Origin: Cohnella herbarum
GTDB lineage: Bacteria; Bacillota; Bacilli; Paenibacillales; Paenibacillaceae
DNA length: 64,000 nucleotides
Reading direction: 5' to 3'
Assembly (NCBI RefSeq): GCF_012849095.1
Contig: NZ_CP051680.1
Span: forward strand, 2,418,001-2,482,000
Part shown: piece by piece, positions 26,721-34,904 of the stretch
Position numbering within the stretch: position 1 is the first letter of the stretch
Layout of the letters: each line of letters opens with the position of its first letter
Made by a program: the position numbers and the translations under genes
Notes under the pieces: generated by a model
What the model saw: only the letters and a program-made list of their open reading frames with translations
Told to the model about the DNA's origin: nothing
Databases searched by the model: none

Positions 26721-27491
26721 TCAGATTCCTCCCAACTCTCCGGATTCGTATGCGAGACAAGCGAGCGCGAACAACGCCGCAGTCTCCGTCCGTAATATTC
26801 TTCTGCCTAAACCGATTAAAGTCGCTCCGGACGCGGCAGCCGCTCCCGCTTCTTCCGGGGTAAAGCCCCCTTCGGGACCGATAACGACCATTACGCGCGC
26901 CGCGGGTTTGCCCGTCCGCTCAGACTTGAACCGAGAGAGTACATCGCGCAGTCCGTTGCCGGCGCGCCCTTCTTCCTCGTAACAGAACAAGACCAAGTCG
27001 AACTCAGCGAGCTGTTTCAAAAATAATTTCCATGAATTAACCGCGTAGATCTGCGGAACGACGCTGCGATGGCTTTGCTCAGCCGCTTCTTTGGCGATTT
27101 TACGCCAACGATCGATCCGTTTCGCTTCCTTGCGCTCGTCGTACTGCACGACCGTACGTTGCGATATGAAGGGCTGGAAAGCCGACGCTCCCGCTTCCGT
27201 CCCTTTCTGGATAACGATCTCGAGCTTATCCCCTTTGGGCAAGCTCTGAGCTACCGTAACTTGCCAAGTCATCTCGGCCGTGACGGATAACTCTTCGATA
27301 ATATCCGCTTGCACGCTATCTTTATCAAGCGATACGATCTTAGCCAGCACGTCTCGGCCGTTACCATCGCAAGCGATAAAACAATCTCCCGGTTTGGATC
27401 TCATGACGGCGGCCGCATGCCGGGCGTCTTCTCCTTCAAGCGAGACGGACATCTCGCCCATCAATGCCGGAGGCACAAAATAACGCTGCAT
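26721..27491 (-). CDS. rsmE: 16S rRNA m3U1498 methyltransferase RsmE
   Basis: A 256-residue SPOUT methyltransferase with an N-terminal PUA-like domain and the C-terminal trefoil knot motif VIGPEGGFTPEE plus GLGRRILRTETA. RsmE methylates U1498 of 16S rRNA in the decoding region. An AGGAGG lies eleven bases before the ATG. It is immediately upstream of mtaB, so the two form a small translation-modification operon. Confidence 0.95.
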   Translation of the reverse strand: MQRYFVPPALMGEMSVSLEGEDARHAAAVMRSKPGDCFIACDGNGRDVLAKIVSLDKDSVQADIIEELSVTAEMTWQVTVAQSLPKGDKLEIVIQKGTEAGASAFQPFISQRTVVQYDERKEAKRIDRWRKIAKEAAEQSHRSVVPQIYAVNSWKLFLKQLAEFDLVLFCYEEEGRAGNGLRDVLSRFKSERTGKPAARVMVVIGPEGGFTPEEAGAAAASGATLIGLGRRILRTETAALFALACLAYESGELGGI

Positions 27492-27603
27492 CTCTCAAAC
27501 AGCCTCCTGCCTATGTTCCATGCTTCATCATACCTTGTTCGGGTTATTTTCGCTACATTCGTTACCTTGCAATTATGAGGAAAATCGATCCGATCTCCCG
27601 TCG

Positions 27604-28269
27604 CTAGAAAATGAGGTTCAGGATTCGGTCCATCCCTCTCCAAATCGGTTCTCGCAAGCTCAGCAACGGTGCGATCGTCGAATTCCGAAGCGGAGGAATA
27701 AAGATAATCAAAAGGAAAATGAACGTGATCCATTGGCCCATTTCCTGAATTTTGATTCTCGTTCTGAGCGGCAAAAACTCTTCCACGATCCGGTAGCCAT
27801 CCAAAGGGGGTACGGGGATCAAGTTGAAGATGAACAACGCAAGGTTGATAGACATCCAATATTCGATGAAAGTCCAAAGATTATTCCAGAAATCCATCGA
27901 GACATGATCAAAAACGTTCAAAGCGTTCAATAAATAAATGAGAAACAGAAACAGAAAAGCCAAAAGCAAATTACTGATCGGTCCGGCTGCCGTTACGATG
28001 ATGCTCATCAATCTAGGATTCTTGAATCTGCTGCGTCTTACCGGTACCGGCTTCGCCCAACCGAACCCCGCTAACACTAAGAATAACATCCCGATCCAGT
28101 CCAAATGGGCTATCGGATTCAAGGTTACCCGGCCTTCGCGATACGCCGTGTCGTCTCCGAACTTCCATGCGGTCCAAGCATGCGCAAACTCATGGACGCT
28201 AAAGGCGATAAGCATAATGAGAATGATAACGGGCAGATGCGCAATCGGAAACCAGAAAAAGTTATCCAC
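27604..28269 (-). CDS. Site-2 protease family membrane metalloprotease (M50)
   Basis: A 221-residue membrane protein with the zinc motif HEFAH at residues 26-30 in the first helix region and the second ligand region NLIPVPPLDGYRI, the usual NPxPPLDG element of short M50 proteases. Five or six membrane segments are visible. Such compact homologues (Bacillus YwhC type) have poorly known substrates. The start is GTG and shares its G with the TAG stop of prmA, a one-base overlap, so it is coupled to prmA. This protease is absent from the corresponding Bacillus subtilis locus. Confidence 0.88.
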   Translation of the reverse strand: MDNFFWFPIAHLPVIILIMLIAFSVHEFAHAWTAWKFGDDTAYREGRVTLNPIAHLDWIGMLFLVLAGFGWAKPVPVRRSRFKNPRLMSIIVTAAGPISNLLLAFLFLFLIYLLNALNVFDHVSMDFWNNLWTFIEYWMSINLALFIFNLIPVPPLDGYRIVEEFLPLRTRIKIQEMGQWITFIFLLIIFIPPLRNSTIAPLLSLREPIWRGMDRILNLIF

Positions 28270-29291
28270 TAGCTTTCCCCCTTAGGTTTTCCAGCGACGA
28301 ACGCGATCCATTCCTCTTGTCTCAATACGTCGATGATCTCGAATCCGGCAGCGAGCAATCCCGCTTCGACGATCATTTCTTTGTTTTTATAAATTCCCGA
28401 AGTAATATAGATTCCGCCGGGCTTAAGTACTTCCATGACATCGCCGATGAACAGCAAAATAATCTCTGCTAAAATATTGGCGACGACAAGATCGACAGGA
28501 GGCGTAACGCCGACCGTGGCCGTTGTGATCCCATTGGAAACGTTCGCGGATGAGTCATTGCCGATATTTTCGCTCTCGTGCAGCACGCCAAGCAAATCGC
28601 TGAGCCGGACTTCTACCTCTTTCTCGTAGCCGTTTAACTCGATGTTCTCTTGCGCGCACTTCACCGCTACGGGATCCAAATCCAAAGCGAGCACTTTCGA
28701 TGCTCCCAGCTTCATAGCTCCGATCGCTAGTACGCCCGAACCGGTGCCGACGTCGATGATCTGCTCTCCGCCTTTTATCGCGCTATCCAACGCTTTCAAA
28801 CAAAGGGCGGTCGTTGCATGCGCCCCCGTCCCGAATGCCATACCCGGATCGATTTCAATAATAAGCTCGTCTCCTTGCGGAGTGTATTCCTCCCAAGTCG
28901 GCTTAATCGTTAAACGCTCCGTAATCGCGATCGGCTTGAAATATTGTTTCCATGCGTCCGCCCAATCGTCCTCGTGTACGTCGCCGACCGTAATCGTAAA
29001 CTCTCCCGCATCGTAACCGAACTCCGGCAGCCCTTCAAGCAAAGTCTTCAGCTCGACGGCGATCGGTTCCATTTTCGTATCTTCCGAGAAATAAGCTTTA
29101 AACTCGGCATAGCCGGGTCTGATGTTGTTCAGAGGAGTATCATACAATTCTCCGTAGGTCGTGTCTCTCGGTTTATCCGCCGACCAGGCTTCCTCTACCG
29201 AAACTCCCCCCGCTCCAAGCTCCGTTAAATAATGCGTAACCATTTCCTGAGACGATTCCGTCGCCAGGACGGTAATTTCATGCCAGCGCAA
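28269..29291 (-). CDS. prmA: Ribosomal protein L11 methyltransferase
   Basis: A 340-residue methyltransferase that trimethylates ribosomal protein L11. SAM motif I reads IDVGTGSGVLAIGA, and motif IV reads LVVANILAEI with the catalytic NI. A segment of about 25 residues rich in Ser, Asn and Thr (about 240-265, ENIGNDSSANVSNGITT) interrupts the usual spacing between motif I and motif IV and accounts for the protein being longer than Bacillus PrmA. The start is TTG with AGGAGG seven bases before it. It has its own promoter and heads prmA-M50-rsmE-mtaB. Confidence 0.94.
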   Translation of the reverse strand: MRWHEITVLATESSQEMVTHYLTELGAGGVSVEEAWSADKPRDTTYGELYDTPLNNIRPGYAEFKAYFSEDTKMEPIAVELKTLLEGLPEFGYDAGEFTITVGDVHEDDWADAWKQYFKPIAITERLTIKPTWEEYTPQGDELIIEIDPGMAFGTGAHATTALCLKALDSAIKGGEQIIDVGTGSGVLAIGAMKLGASKVLALDLDPVAVKCAQENIELNGYEKEVEVRLSDLLGVLHESENIGNDSSANVSNGITTATVGVTPPVDLVVANILAEIILLFIGDVMEVLKPGGIYITSGIYKNKEMIVEAGLLAAGFEIIDVLRQEEWIAFVAGKPKGES

Positions 29292-29340
29292 ATCTTTTCC
29301 TCCTCATGACTCCCAGCCTTGTGATTGCTCAATGAATCTC

Positions 29341-29370
29341 ATTATACACGTACTGTTTTGCAGGATGCAA
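29341..29370 (-). promoter_or_regulatory. Sigma-A promoter of prmA operon
   Basis: The minus strand reads TTGCAT, 18 bases, TATAAT, ending 50 bases upstream of the prmA start. The -35 hexamer is embedded in a palindrome (29355-29373). Confidence 0.7.
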
Positions 29371-29373
29371 AAC
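29355..29373. promoter_or_regulatory. Palindrome over the prmA -35, possible operator
   Basis: GTTTTGCA-gga-TGCAAAAC, a perfect 8-bp inverted repeat with a 3-base spacer, covers the -35 box of the prmA promoter. The position suggests a repressor site; I cannot assign a regulator. It could also fold as a hairpin, but it lies upstream of the transcript start. Confidence 0.45.
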
Positions 29374-29410
29374 ACTAAGCAATCGTATCGCAGCTTCTCT
29401 CGTTTCCGAC

Positions 29411-29915
29411 GCGTATCCCCATTATCCCCTTCAGTCAGTTCACCATCGGTTCTCGTCGCTTGGTACGTTTGATTCGTCGATGGGTGGTGCACTCGGTTTA
29501 TGGGGTTTGACGGTCGGCGGGTCACACCGCACATGAGGGTTGATGGTCGACGATCGGGTGGGGCGATCTATTTGTTGGCACGTATGTCTATTATCCCATC
29601 CAGTCAGGTTCAACCGTCAGTTCTCGTCGACTGGTGCCGGTTGATCGGACAATCGAGTAATGTGCTCGCTTCATGGGCGTCGACGTTCGGATTGGGCTGT
29701 CTGTCCGCGGGACACCTATGTCCATTATCCCCTTCAGTCAGGTTAAACCGTCAGTTCTCGTCGCTTGGTGCCGTTCTATCGTTCGGAGTGGAGTTCGATA
29801 GGTTGGAAAATTGATCGGGAAGTGGTTAGTCGGGGTGAAACTTCATTAATAAGCTGGTGCACGTCGTTGGTGCAATCGTTCAAAGTCCTTTGTCTCTATC
29901 CCTTCTGCTCAGGAT
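29411..29915. repeat. Dispersed repeat family, four plus-oriented copies
   Basis: Three good copies and one degenerate copy of a unit whose core reads, on the plus strand, TGTCCATTATCCCC then TTCAGTCAGGTT and CCGTCAGTTCTCGTCG. The ATTATCCC core occurs at about 29421, 29590 and 29724; the weak copy CTATCCCTTCTGCTCAGG is near 29896. Distances of 169 and 134 bases mean the copies are separated by dissimilar G/T-rich filler. The core is the reverse complement of the core of the 47-bp tandem array to the right. No coding potential with a ribosome site is seen. Confidence 0.75.
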
Positions 29916-30016
29916 AAATTAATTCCTTGATATCATTTCACTTCGATCTTCAATGGTCAATTACTGAATTACCAATCCTGAATAATAAGTAGGCTTTAGC
30001 AAACCACAATTCTGTA

Positions 30017-30475
30017 TCTGAACGAAAGGGATAATAGATAGACATAGCGCGAGTATTCAATCGTCATCTGAGCGACGGGGATAATGGCGATAGCGCAAGA
30101 AAACAATCCAGCATCTGAGCAACGGGGATAGTGACCATAGTGCAAGAAATCAATCCTGCAACTGACTGACGGGGATAATGGCCATAGCACATTAATTCAA
30201 TCCAGCATCTGAGCAACGGGGATAGTGACCATTGTGCAAGAAATCAATCCTGCAACTGAGTAACGGGGATAATGGCGATAGCACAAGAAAACAATCCAGC
30301 ATCTGAGCAACGGGGATAATGGAGATAGCACATAAATTCAATCCTGCATCTGAGCGACGGGGATAATGGACATAGAACATATAAGATCAAGCCTGCATCT
30401 GAGCGACGGGGATAATGGACATAGCGCAAGAAATTAATCCTGTATCTAAGCAACGGGGATAATGGACATAGCTAC
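30017..30475. repeat. Tandem array of about ten 47-bp repeats
   Basis: The plus strand repeats GGGGATAATGGACATAGC followed by about 12 A-rich bases and ATCCTGCATCTGAGCGAC. GGGGATA (gggata in the first unit) begins at about 30028, 30077, 30124, 30171, 30218, 30265, 30312, 30359, 30408 and 30455, so nearly all steps are exactly 47 bases and two are 49. Units 2-5 alternate between two variants (ATAATGG and ATAGTGA), giving a 94-bp higher-order period. Because 47 is not a multiple of three, the frames rotate and the small open frames seen here are not convincing genes. The region 29374-30476 contains no gene. Confidence 0.92.
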
Positions 30476-30476
30476 G

Positions 30477-30505
30477 AAAAAAAGCACCACGCCAAAGCGT
30501 GATGC
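30477..30505 (-). terminator. Intrinsic terminator of the small two-gene unit
   Basis: On the minus strand a 9-bp stem (GCATCACGC with GCGTGGTGC, one wobble) with a 4-base loop is followed by seven T, 15 bases after the stop at 30521. The tandem array begins directly beyond it. Confidence 0.85.
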
Positions 30506-30520
30506 GAAGATCAACGATGC

Positions 30521-30862
30521 TTATAAAATTACGCCACCGGCTTGGAGAATTACGGTTCGTGCTTGTTCTGTTGCCTCGCCAGGCACGTTAGCGGACAGCG
30601 TGAATTCTGCGGATGAGCCTAAACGAGCCGGCGTTAATTCCTCGGAAGCTTCCAATCGGGAATTCGATAGCAACGATGATGCTGGGTTATCCGAGTCGGC
30701 AGTTGAAGCGGAACTTAGTTCCGATGATTGGTTAGCGTTCCCGCTAGCCCTCTCCAGCCGAAAACGATCGCCGCGAAGAGAAGCTAACTTGCGAATGACG
30801 GATTCAGCTTGATCCTGAGTCGCAAAGCTAGCCTGCAATGGCTGCATATCCAACGGCGTCAT
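30521..30862 (-). CDS. Small protein of unknown function downstream of dnaJ
   Basis: A 113-residue protein with an N-terminal segment LQASFATQDQAESVIRKL, a Ser/Ala-rich low-complexity middle (about residues 40-80) and a C-terminal segment EFTLSANVPGEATEQARTVI. The strand-helix halves at each end recall small alpha/beta stress proteins of the YflT/17M kind, but similarity by eye is weak and no function is assigned. The ATG overlaps the TGA of the preceding small ORF (ATGA), and AAGGAG sits almost on the start, so translation is probably by coupling. A strong terminator follows. Confidence 0.65.
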   Translation of the reverse strand: MTPLDMQPLQASFATQDQAESVIRKLASLRGDRFRLERASGNANQSSELSSASTADSDNPASSLLSNSRLEASEELTPARLGSSAEFTLSANVPGEATEQARTVILQAGGVIL

Positions 30863-31005
30863 TCTCCTTCATCGGCGGCGTTAATCCGCTGATCGGCAGC
30901 AGCCGCCCGTTCTTGAGCTTCCTTATCCTCTTGATCCGCAAGCTCCTCGGAAAATTCCACGTCTTCGCCGAAAGCAATCGAGATATCGTTTTGATCGTTA
31001 TTCAA
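30859..31005 (-). CDS. 48-residue acidic protein of unknown function
   Basis: A short ORF reading MNNDQNDISIAFGEDVEFSE at the start and then a Glu/Ala/Gln-rich helix-like tail. The start is TTG (31003-31005) with a perfect AAGGAGG eight bases upstream. Its TGA overlaps the ATG of the 113-residue gene by four bases. Good ribosome site, coupling and shared terminator argue that it is translated. Strong acidity suggests a soluble, perhaps partner-binding peptide; no family is recognised. Confidence 0.6.
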   Translation of the reverse strand: MNNDQNDISIAFGEDVEFSEELADQEDKEAQERAAAADQRINAADEGE

Positions 31006-31110
31006 CCGTTATTCCTCCTTTGTTATACCGGGGTTAACCCTGCAAAGCAAATCTAGATTAGATTTCTCAGATGAAGCCAAGCTTATTCGCGCAAGTTTAA
31101 ATGACGCCGC

Positions 31111-31138
31111 AAAAAACCGCCCATTATATTGGACGGTT
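31111..31138 (-). terminator. Intrinsic terminator of dnaJ / heat-shock operon
   Basis: On the minus strand an 8-bp stem (AACCGTCC with GGGCGGTT, one wobble) with an 8-base loop is followed by six T, 13 bases after the dnaJ stop. Confidence 0.85.
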
Positions 31139-31151
31139 TCCGTTATTATCG

Positions 31152-32276
31152 TTATTCTCCTAGTATGGCGCGTTTCATGCGTTCAAAGATGGATTTGCTT
31201 TGCTCATGCGTAGATTCGCCGCTCTTGGAAGCAAAATCTCGAAGCAGTTCCCGCTGATCTTCGCTTAGATGAGTCGGAGTAACGATCGTTACTTTAACTT
31301 GCTGATCGCCTTGACCGTATCCGCGAAGCTTCGGAACGCCTTTGCCCTTCAAACGGAAATAAGTTCCGGTTTGCGTTCCCGCTGGAACCTTTAACTTAAC
31401 CTTCTCCGTCAAAGTCGGGATTTCGATCTCGTCGCCCAATGCCGCTTGGGTAAAGGTTAACGGAATCTCGCAGAAAATATCGTCGCCTTCGCGTTCGAAG
31501 AAATCATGTGATTTCACGCGCAGAACGATGTACAGATCTCCGGCAGGTCCTCCGCGAGTACCGCCTTCTCCTTCTCCGCTTACGCGAAGCTGGGCGCCTT
31601 CGTCCACTCCGGCAGGGATTTTAACGTGAATTTTGCGTTGCTTCTTCACTTGACCACTGCCGGAACAAGTGCCGCAACGATCTTTGATAATCGTTCCGCG
31701 CCCTGAACAATTCGTACAAGCGCGACGATTAACGATACGGCCGAATGGCGTATTCTGCGCCACTTCCTGTTGACCGGAGCCGCGGCAAACCGTACAAGTC
31801 TCCGGTTTCGTTCCGGGCTTCGCTCCGTTACCATGACAGGTGTCGCATGTCTCGGTGCGCGGAATCGTAATATCGGTTTCCTTGCCGAACACAGCTTCCT
31901 TGAACTCGATCGTCATCGTATATTGCAGATCGTTGCCTCGTTGAGGCGCGTTAGGATCTCTCCTCCCGCCACCGCCGCCGAAGAACATATCGAAAATATC
32001 CCCGAAACCGCCGCCGAAATCCGCTCCGCCGGCTCCGCCGCCAAACCCTGCGTTCGGATCTTGATGGCCGAATTGGTCGTAACGCGCCCGTTGCTGATCG
32101 TCGCTCAGCACGTCGTAGGCTTCTTTGACCTCTTTGAATTTCGTCTCGGCATCCGGCTCTTTGTTAACGTCCGGATGATACTGGCGGGCCAGCTTCCGGT
32201 AAGCTTTCTTCACGTCGTCCGCGGAGGCATTTTTCTGCAGCTCCAATACGTCGTAATAATCTCTTTTGTTCGCCAC
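31152..32276 (-). CDS. dnaJ: Molecular chaperone DnaJ
   Basis: A 374-residue full-length DnaJ (Hsp40) that stimulates the DnaK ATPase and delivers substrates. The J domain has the HPD motif in YHPDVNKE, a Gly-rich linker follows ([14 protein letters not shown]), and four zinc-binding repeats are present: [24 protein letters not shown] and CGTCSGSG. The C-terminal substrate-binding domains are complete. The start is GTG with GGAGGTGG upstream. It is the last gene of hrcA-grpE-dnaK-dnaJ and is separated from dnaK by a large hairpin. Confidence 0.98.
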   Translation of the reverse strand: MANKRDYYDVLELQKNASADDVKKAYRKLARQYHPDVNKEPDAETKFKEVKEAYDVLSDDQQRARYDQFGHQDPNAGFGGGAGGADFGGGFGDIFDMFFGGGGGRRDPNAPQRGNDLQYTMTIEFKEAVFGKETDITIPRTETCDTCHGNGAKPGTKPETCTVCRGSGQQEVAQNTPFGRIVNRRACTNCSGRGTIIKDRCGTCSGSGQVKKQRKIHVKIPAGVDEGAQLRVSGEGEGGTRGGPAGDLYIVLRVKSHDFFEREGDDIFCEIPLTFTQAALGDEIEIPTLTEKVKLKVPAGTQTGTYFRLKGKGVPKLRGYGQGDQQVKVTIVTPTHLSEDQRELLRDFASKSGESTHEQSKSIFERMKRAILGE

Positions 32277-32296
32277 TTCTCCACCTCCTCATGAAG

Positions 32297-32342
32297 GAAA
32301 GTCAAAATGATTCCGCGGTCGGCGGAAATCACTTTGACTTTC
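32297..32342 (-). other. Large intercistronic hairpin between dnaK and dnaJ
   Basis: A stem of about 20 bp (gaaagtcaaaatgattccgc with gcggaaatcactttgacttt plus a C), with a 5-base loop and one small bulge, lies in the 85-base dnaK-dnaJ gap, ending 20 bases before the dnaJ start. No U-tract follows on the minus strand, so it is not a classical terminator. It may be a processing or stability element. Confidence 0.75.
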
Positions 32343-32361
32343 GGTTTATGCCATCGAGTCC

Positions 32362-34206
32362 TTAGTTTTTCTTATCTTCGTCAACGACCTCGTAGTCCGC
32401 GTCAACGACATTATCCTTCGAAGGACCGGCATCCGCCGCGCCGTCGGCGCCGCCTTGAGCCGCTTGCGCTTGCGCAGCTTGCTCGTAGAGTTTAACGGAA
32501 AGTTGTTGCACGATTTCCGTCAGTTCTTCGGTCGCCTTTTGGATCTCTTCAAGGTTATCGGAAGCCAGAGCGGTCGTCAACTTCTCTTTTGCCGCGTTCG
32601 CTTTGTCGATCTCGCCCGCGTCGACTTTGTCGCCCAGATCTTTGATCGTTTTGTCTACTTGATAGATCAGTTGATCGCCGCCGTTCTTCGCTTCGACCAG
32701 CTCGCGACGAGCTTTGTCTTCTTCCGCGTGAAGCTCGGCTTCTTGCTGCATGCGGTCGATTTCTTCCTTGCTTAAACCGCCGGAAGAAGTGATCGTGATT
32801 TTTTGCGTCTTGCCCGTGCCTTTGTCGAGCGCGGATACGTTAACGATACCGTTCGCATCAATGTCGAAAGTGACTTCGATTTGCGGAACGCCGCGCGGCG
32901 CCGCAGGAATATCGCTAAGAATAAAGCGACCCAGCGTTTTGTTGTCTTTCGCCATCGCGCGCTCTCCTTGCAGAACGTGAATTTCAACTTGCGTCTGCAT
33001 ATCCGCGTAAGTGGAGTACACTTGCGATTTGCTCGTTGGGATCGTCGTATTGCGATCGATCATCTTCGTCAAAACGCCGCCGGCGGTTTCGATACCGAGG
33101 GACAACGGAGTTACGTCGAGCAATACCACGTCTTTAACTTCGCCCGTCAGTACTCCCGCTTGAACAGCGGCGCCTAGAGCAACGACTTCATCCGGGTTAA
33201 CGCCTTTATGAGGATCTTGTCCCGTCAGCTTCTTAATCGCTTCTTGAACGGCAGGAATACGGGTAGAACCGCCGACAAGAACGACCTTGTCGATATCTTT
33301 AGCAGACAATCCGGAATCGGATAGCGCTTGGCGAGTCGGTCCCATCGTACGTTCTACCAGGCTCGCCGTCAATTCGTCGAATTTGGAACGGCTGAGATTG
33401 ATCTCCAAATGCTGAGGAACTCCGTCTACAACCGTGATGAACGGCAGGGAAATCGTTGTGGAAACAACGCCGGAAAGCTCTTTTTTCGCTTTTTCGGCAG
33501 CATCCTTAAGGCGTTGTACCGCCGCTTTGTCTTTCAGCAAATCAATGCTGTGTTCTTTCTTGAATTCGCCTGCAAGCCATTCCATCACGACTTGGTCGAA
33601 ATCGTCTCCGCCGAGGTGATTGTCGCCGCTTGTTGCTTTAACTTCGAAGAACCCTTCGCCAAGCTCAAGGATACTGACGTCGAACGTACCGCCGCCTAAG
33701 TCGAATACGAGGATCGTTTGGTCTTCTTGTTTTTCGAAGCCGTACGCGAGAGCCGCAGCCGTCGGCTCGTTAACGATCCGAAGAACTTCGAGGCCCGCGA
33801 TGTTACCCGCGTCTTTAGTCGCTTGGCGTTGGCTGTCATTAAAGTATGCAGGAACCGTAATAACGGCTTGCGTTACGGGCTGGCCCAAGTAAGCTTCCGC
33901 ATTGGCTTTTAGCTTCTGCAGGATGATCGCCGAAATCTCGGGAGCGGAATACGCTTTGCCTTCGATCGTTTCTTTATGGGTGGTTCCCATGTGGCGTTTA
34001 ATCGAGCTTACCGTACGGTCAGGGTTAGTGATCGCTTGGCGTTTTGCCGTTTCTCCGACTACGCGCTCTCCGTCTTTCTTAAAACCGACCACCGAAGGGG
34101 TAGTGCGGTTGCCTTCCGGGTTCGGGATAACGACGGCTTCTCCGCCTTCCATTACCGCAACGCAGGAGTTTGTTGTACCAAGGTCGATACCGATTACTTT
34201 ACTCAT
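32362..34206 (-). CDS. dnaK: Molecular chaperone DnaK (Hsp70)
   Basis: A 614-residue Hsp70. The nucleotide-binding domain begins [20 protein letters not shown] and has the phosphate-2 motif [13 protein letters not shown]; the substrate-binding domain and a helical lid follow, ending in an Ala/Gln-rich tail and the acidic [15 protein letters not shown] typical of Gram-positive DnaK. The ATG at 34204-34206 has AGGAGG eight or nine bases before it; the frame runs ten codons further up. It acts with GrpE and DnaJ in protein folding and is under HrcA/CIRCE control. Confidence 0.98.
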   Translation of the reverse strand: MSKVIGIDLGTTNSCVAVMEGGEAVVIPNPEGNRTTPSVVGFKKDGERVVGETAKRQAITNPDRTVSSIKRHMGTTHKETIEGKAYSAPEISAIILQKLKANAEAYLGQPVTQAVITVPAYFNDSQRQATKDAGNIAGLEVLRIVNEPTAAALAYGFEKQEDQTILVFDLGGGTFDVSILELGEGFFEVKATSGDNHLGGDDFDQVVMEWLAGEFKKEHSIDLLKDKAAVQRLKDAAEKAKKELSGVVSTTISLPFITVVDGVPQHLEINLSRSKFDELTASLVERTMGPTRQALSDSGLSAKDIDKVVLVGGSTRIPAVQEAIKKLTGQDPHKGVNPDEVVALGAAVQAGVLTGEVKDVVLLDVTPLSLGIETAGGVLTKMIDRNTTIPTSKSQVYSTYADMQTQVEIHVLQGERAMAKDNKTLGRFILSDIPAAPRGVPQIEVTFDIDANGIVNVSALDKGTGKTQKITITSSGGLSKEEIDRMQQEAELHAEEDKARRELVEAKNGGDQLIYQVDKTIKDLGDKVDAGEIDKANAAKEKLTTALASDNLEEIQKATEELTEIVQQLSVKLYEQAAQAQAAQGGADGAADAGPSKDNVVDADYEVVDEDKKN

Positions 34207-34262
34207 ACTGTATTTTCCTCCTTCATATAAGTGCATGACTTGTTTTTAAGTATATAACCATC

Positions 34263-34853
34263 TTAGCCGCTAACTTTAACCATCGCGGGACGGATGACTT
34301 TATCCTTCAGGATGTAACCTGTTTGAATCGCCTCGACGACGATGCCTTCATCGTACTCTTCGCTCTCCACCTGCATGATCGCTTGGTGAAATTCGGGATC
34401 GAACGGCTGCCCGACGGATTCCATCGGTTTCAACCCTTCCCCTTCCAACACTTGGGACAGTTGGCGGAAGATCATATCTACGCCCTTAGCGAAAGATTCG
34501 CTTTCCGAGCCTTCGCCTCCGGTCTGCAAAGCGCGCTGGAAATTATCCAATACCGGCAGCAGTTGCGTGATCAGCTTCAAGGAAGCATACTGCGTTAGCT
34601 CTTCTTTTTCCTTAACGGTGCGACGACGGAAATTATCGAAATCGGCTTGCGCCCGCAAATATCGGCTATGATTATCATCCGCTAAGCGCTGAAGCTCGGT
34701 AATGGCTGCATTTTCCGCGTTGATTTCTTCAGCCGCCGGCGTTTCGTCGTCCAATTGGGTTGTTTGTTCCACGTCAGAACCCGTTTCCTGCTCCAAAGAG
34801 TCCTCTTGATGCTCTTCCATGTTTACTGGCTCCTTCGTCTCTTTCGTACTCAT
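34263..34853 (-). CDS. grpE: Nucleotide exchange factor GrpE
   Basis: A 196-residue GrpE, which releases ADP from DnaK. It has a long acidic, disordered N-terminal region (to about residue 50), a coiled-coil dimerisation helix (about 50-100, with RAQADFDNFRRRTVKEKEEL) and the C-terminal beta-domain with EGLKPMESVGQPFDPEFHQA and a conserved VIRPAMVKVSG end. AAGGAGGTGAA precedes the ATG. It lies between hrcA and dnaK. Confidence 0.97.
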   Translation of the reverse strand: MSTKETKEPVNMEEHQEDSLEQETGSDVEQTTQLDDETPAAEEINAENAAITELQRLADDNHSRYLRAQADFDNFRRRTVKEKEELTQYASLKLITQLLPVLDNFQRALQTGGEGSESESFAKGVDMIFRQLSQVLEGEGLKPMESVGQPFDPEFHQAIMQVESEEYDEGIVVEAIQTGYILKDKVIRPAMVKVSG

Positions 34854-34904
34854 ATAGAGTTCACCTCCTTACCGTGCCACCCTTCACAAGGGGCTATACA
34901 GACT

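Noticed and set aside
29500..29814. 104-codon plus-strand ORF in the left repeat family
   Set aside because: It is made of repeat copies and filler, has no Shine-Dalgarno sequence and no family resemblance.
29996..30453. Small minus-strand ORFs across the 47-bp array
   Set aside because: Units are not a multiple of three, so frames rotate; the ORFs have no ribosome site and merely reflect the repeat lacking stops in some frames.
30017..30475. CRISPR array
   Set aside because: Repeats of 47 bp with near-regular spacing suggested CRISPR, but the whole unit is conserved, there are no unique spacers, and no cas genes are present in the window.
31022..31050. Promoter TTGCTT-N17-TATAAC for the small two-gene unit
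   Set aside because: The hexamers are acceptable, but the transcript would start inside the Shine-Dalgarno of the 48-residue ORF, leaving almost no leader.
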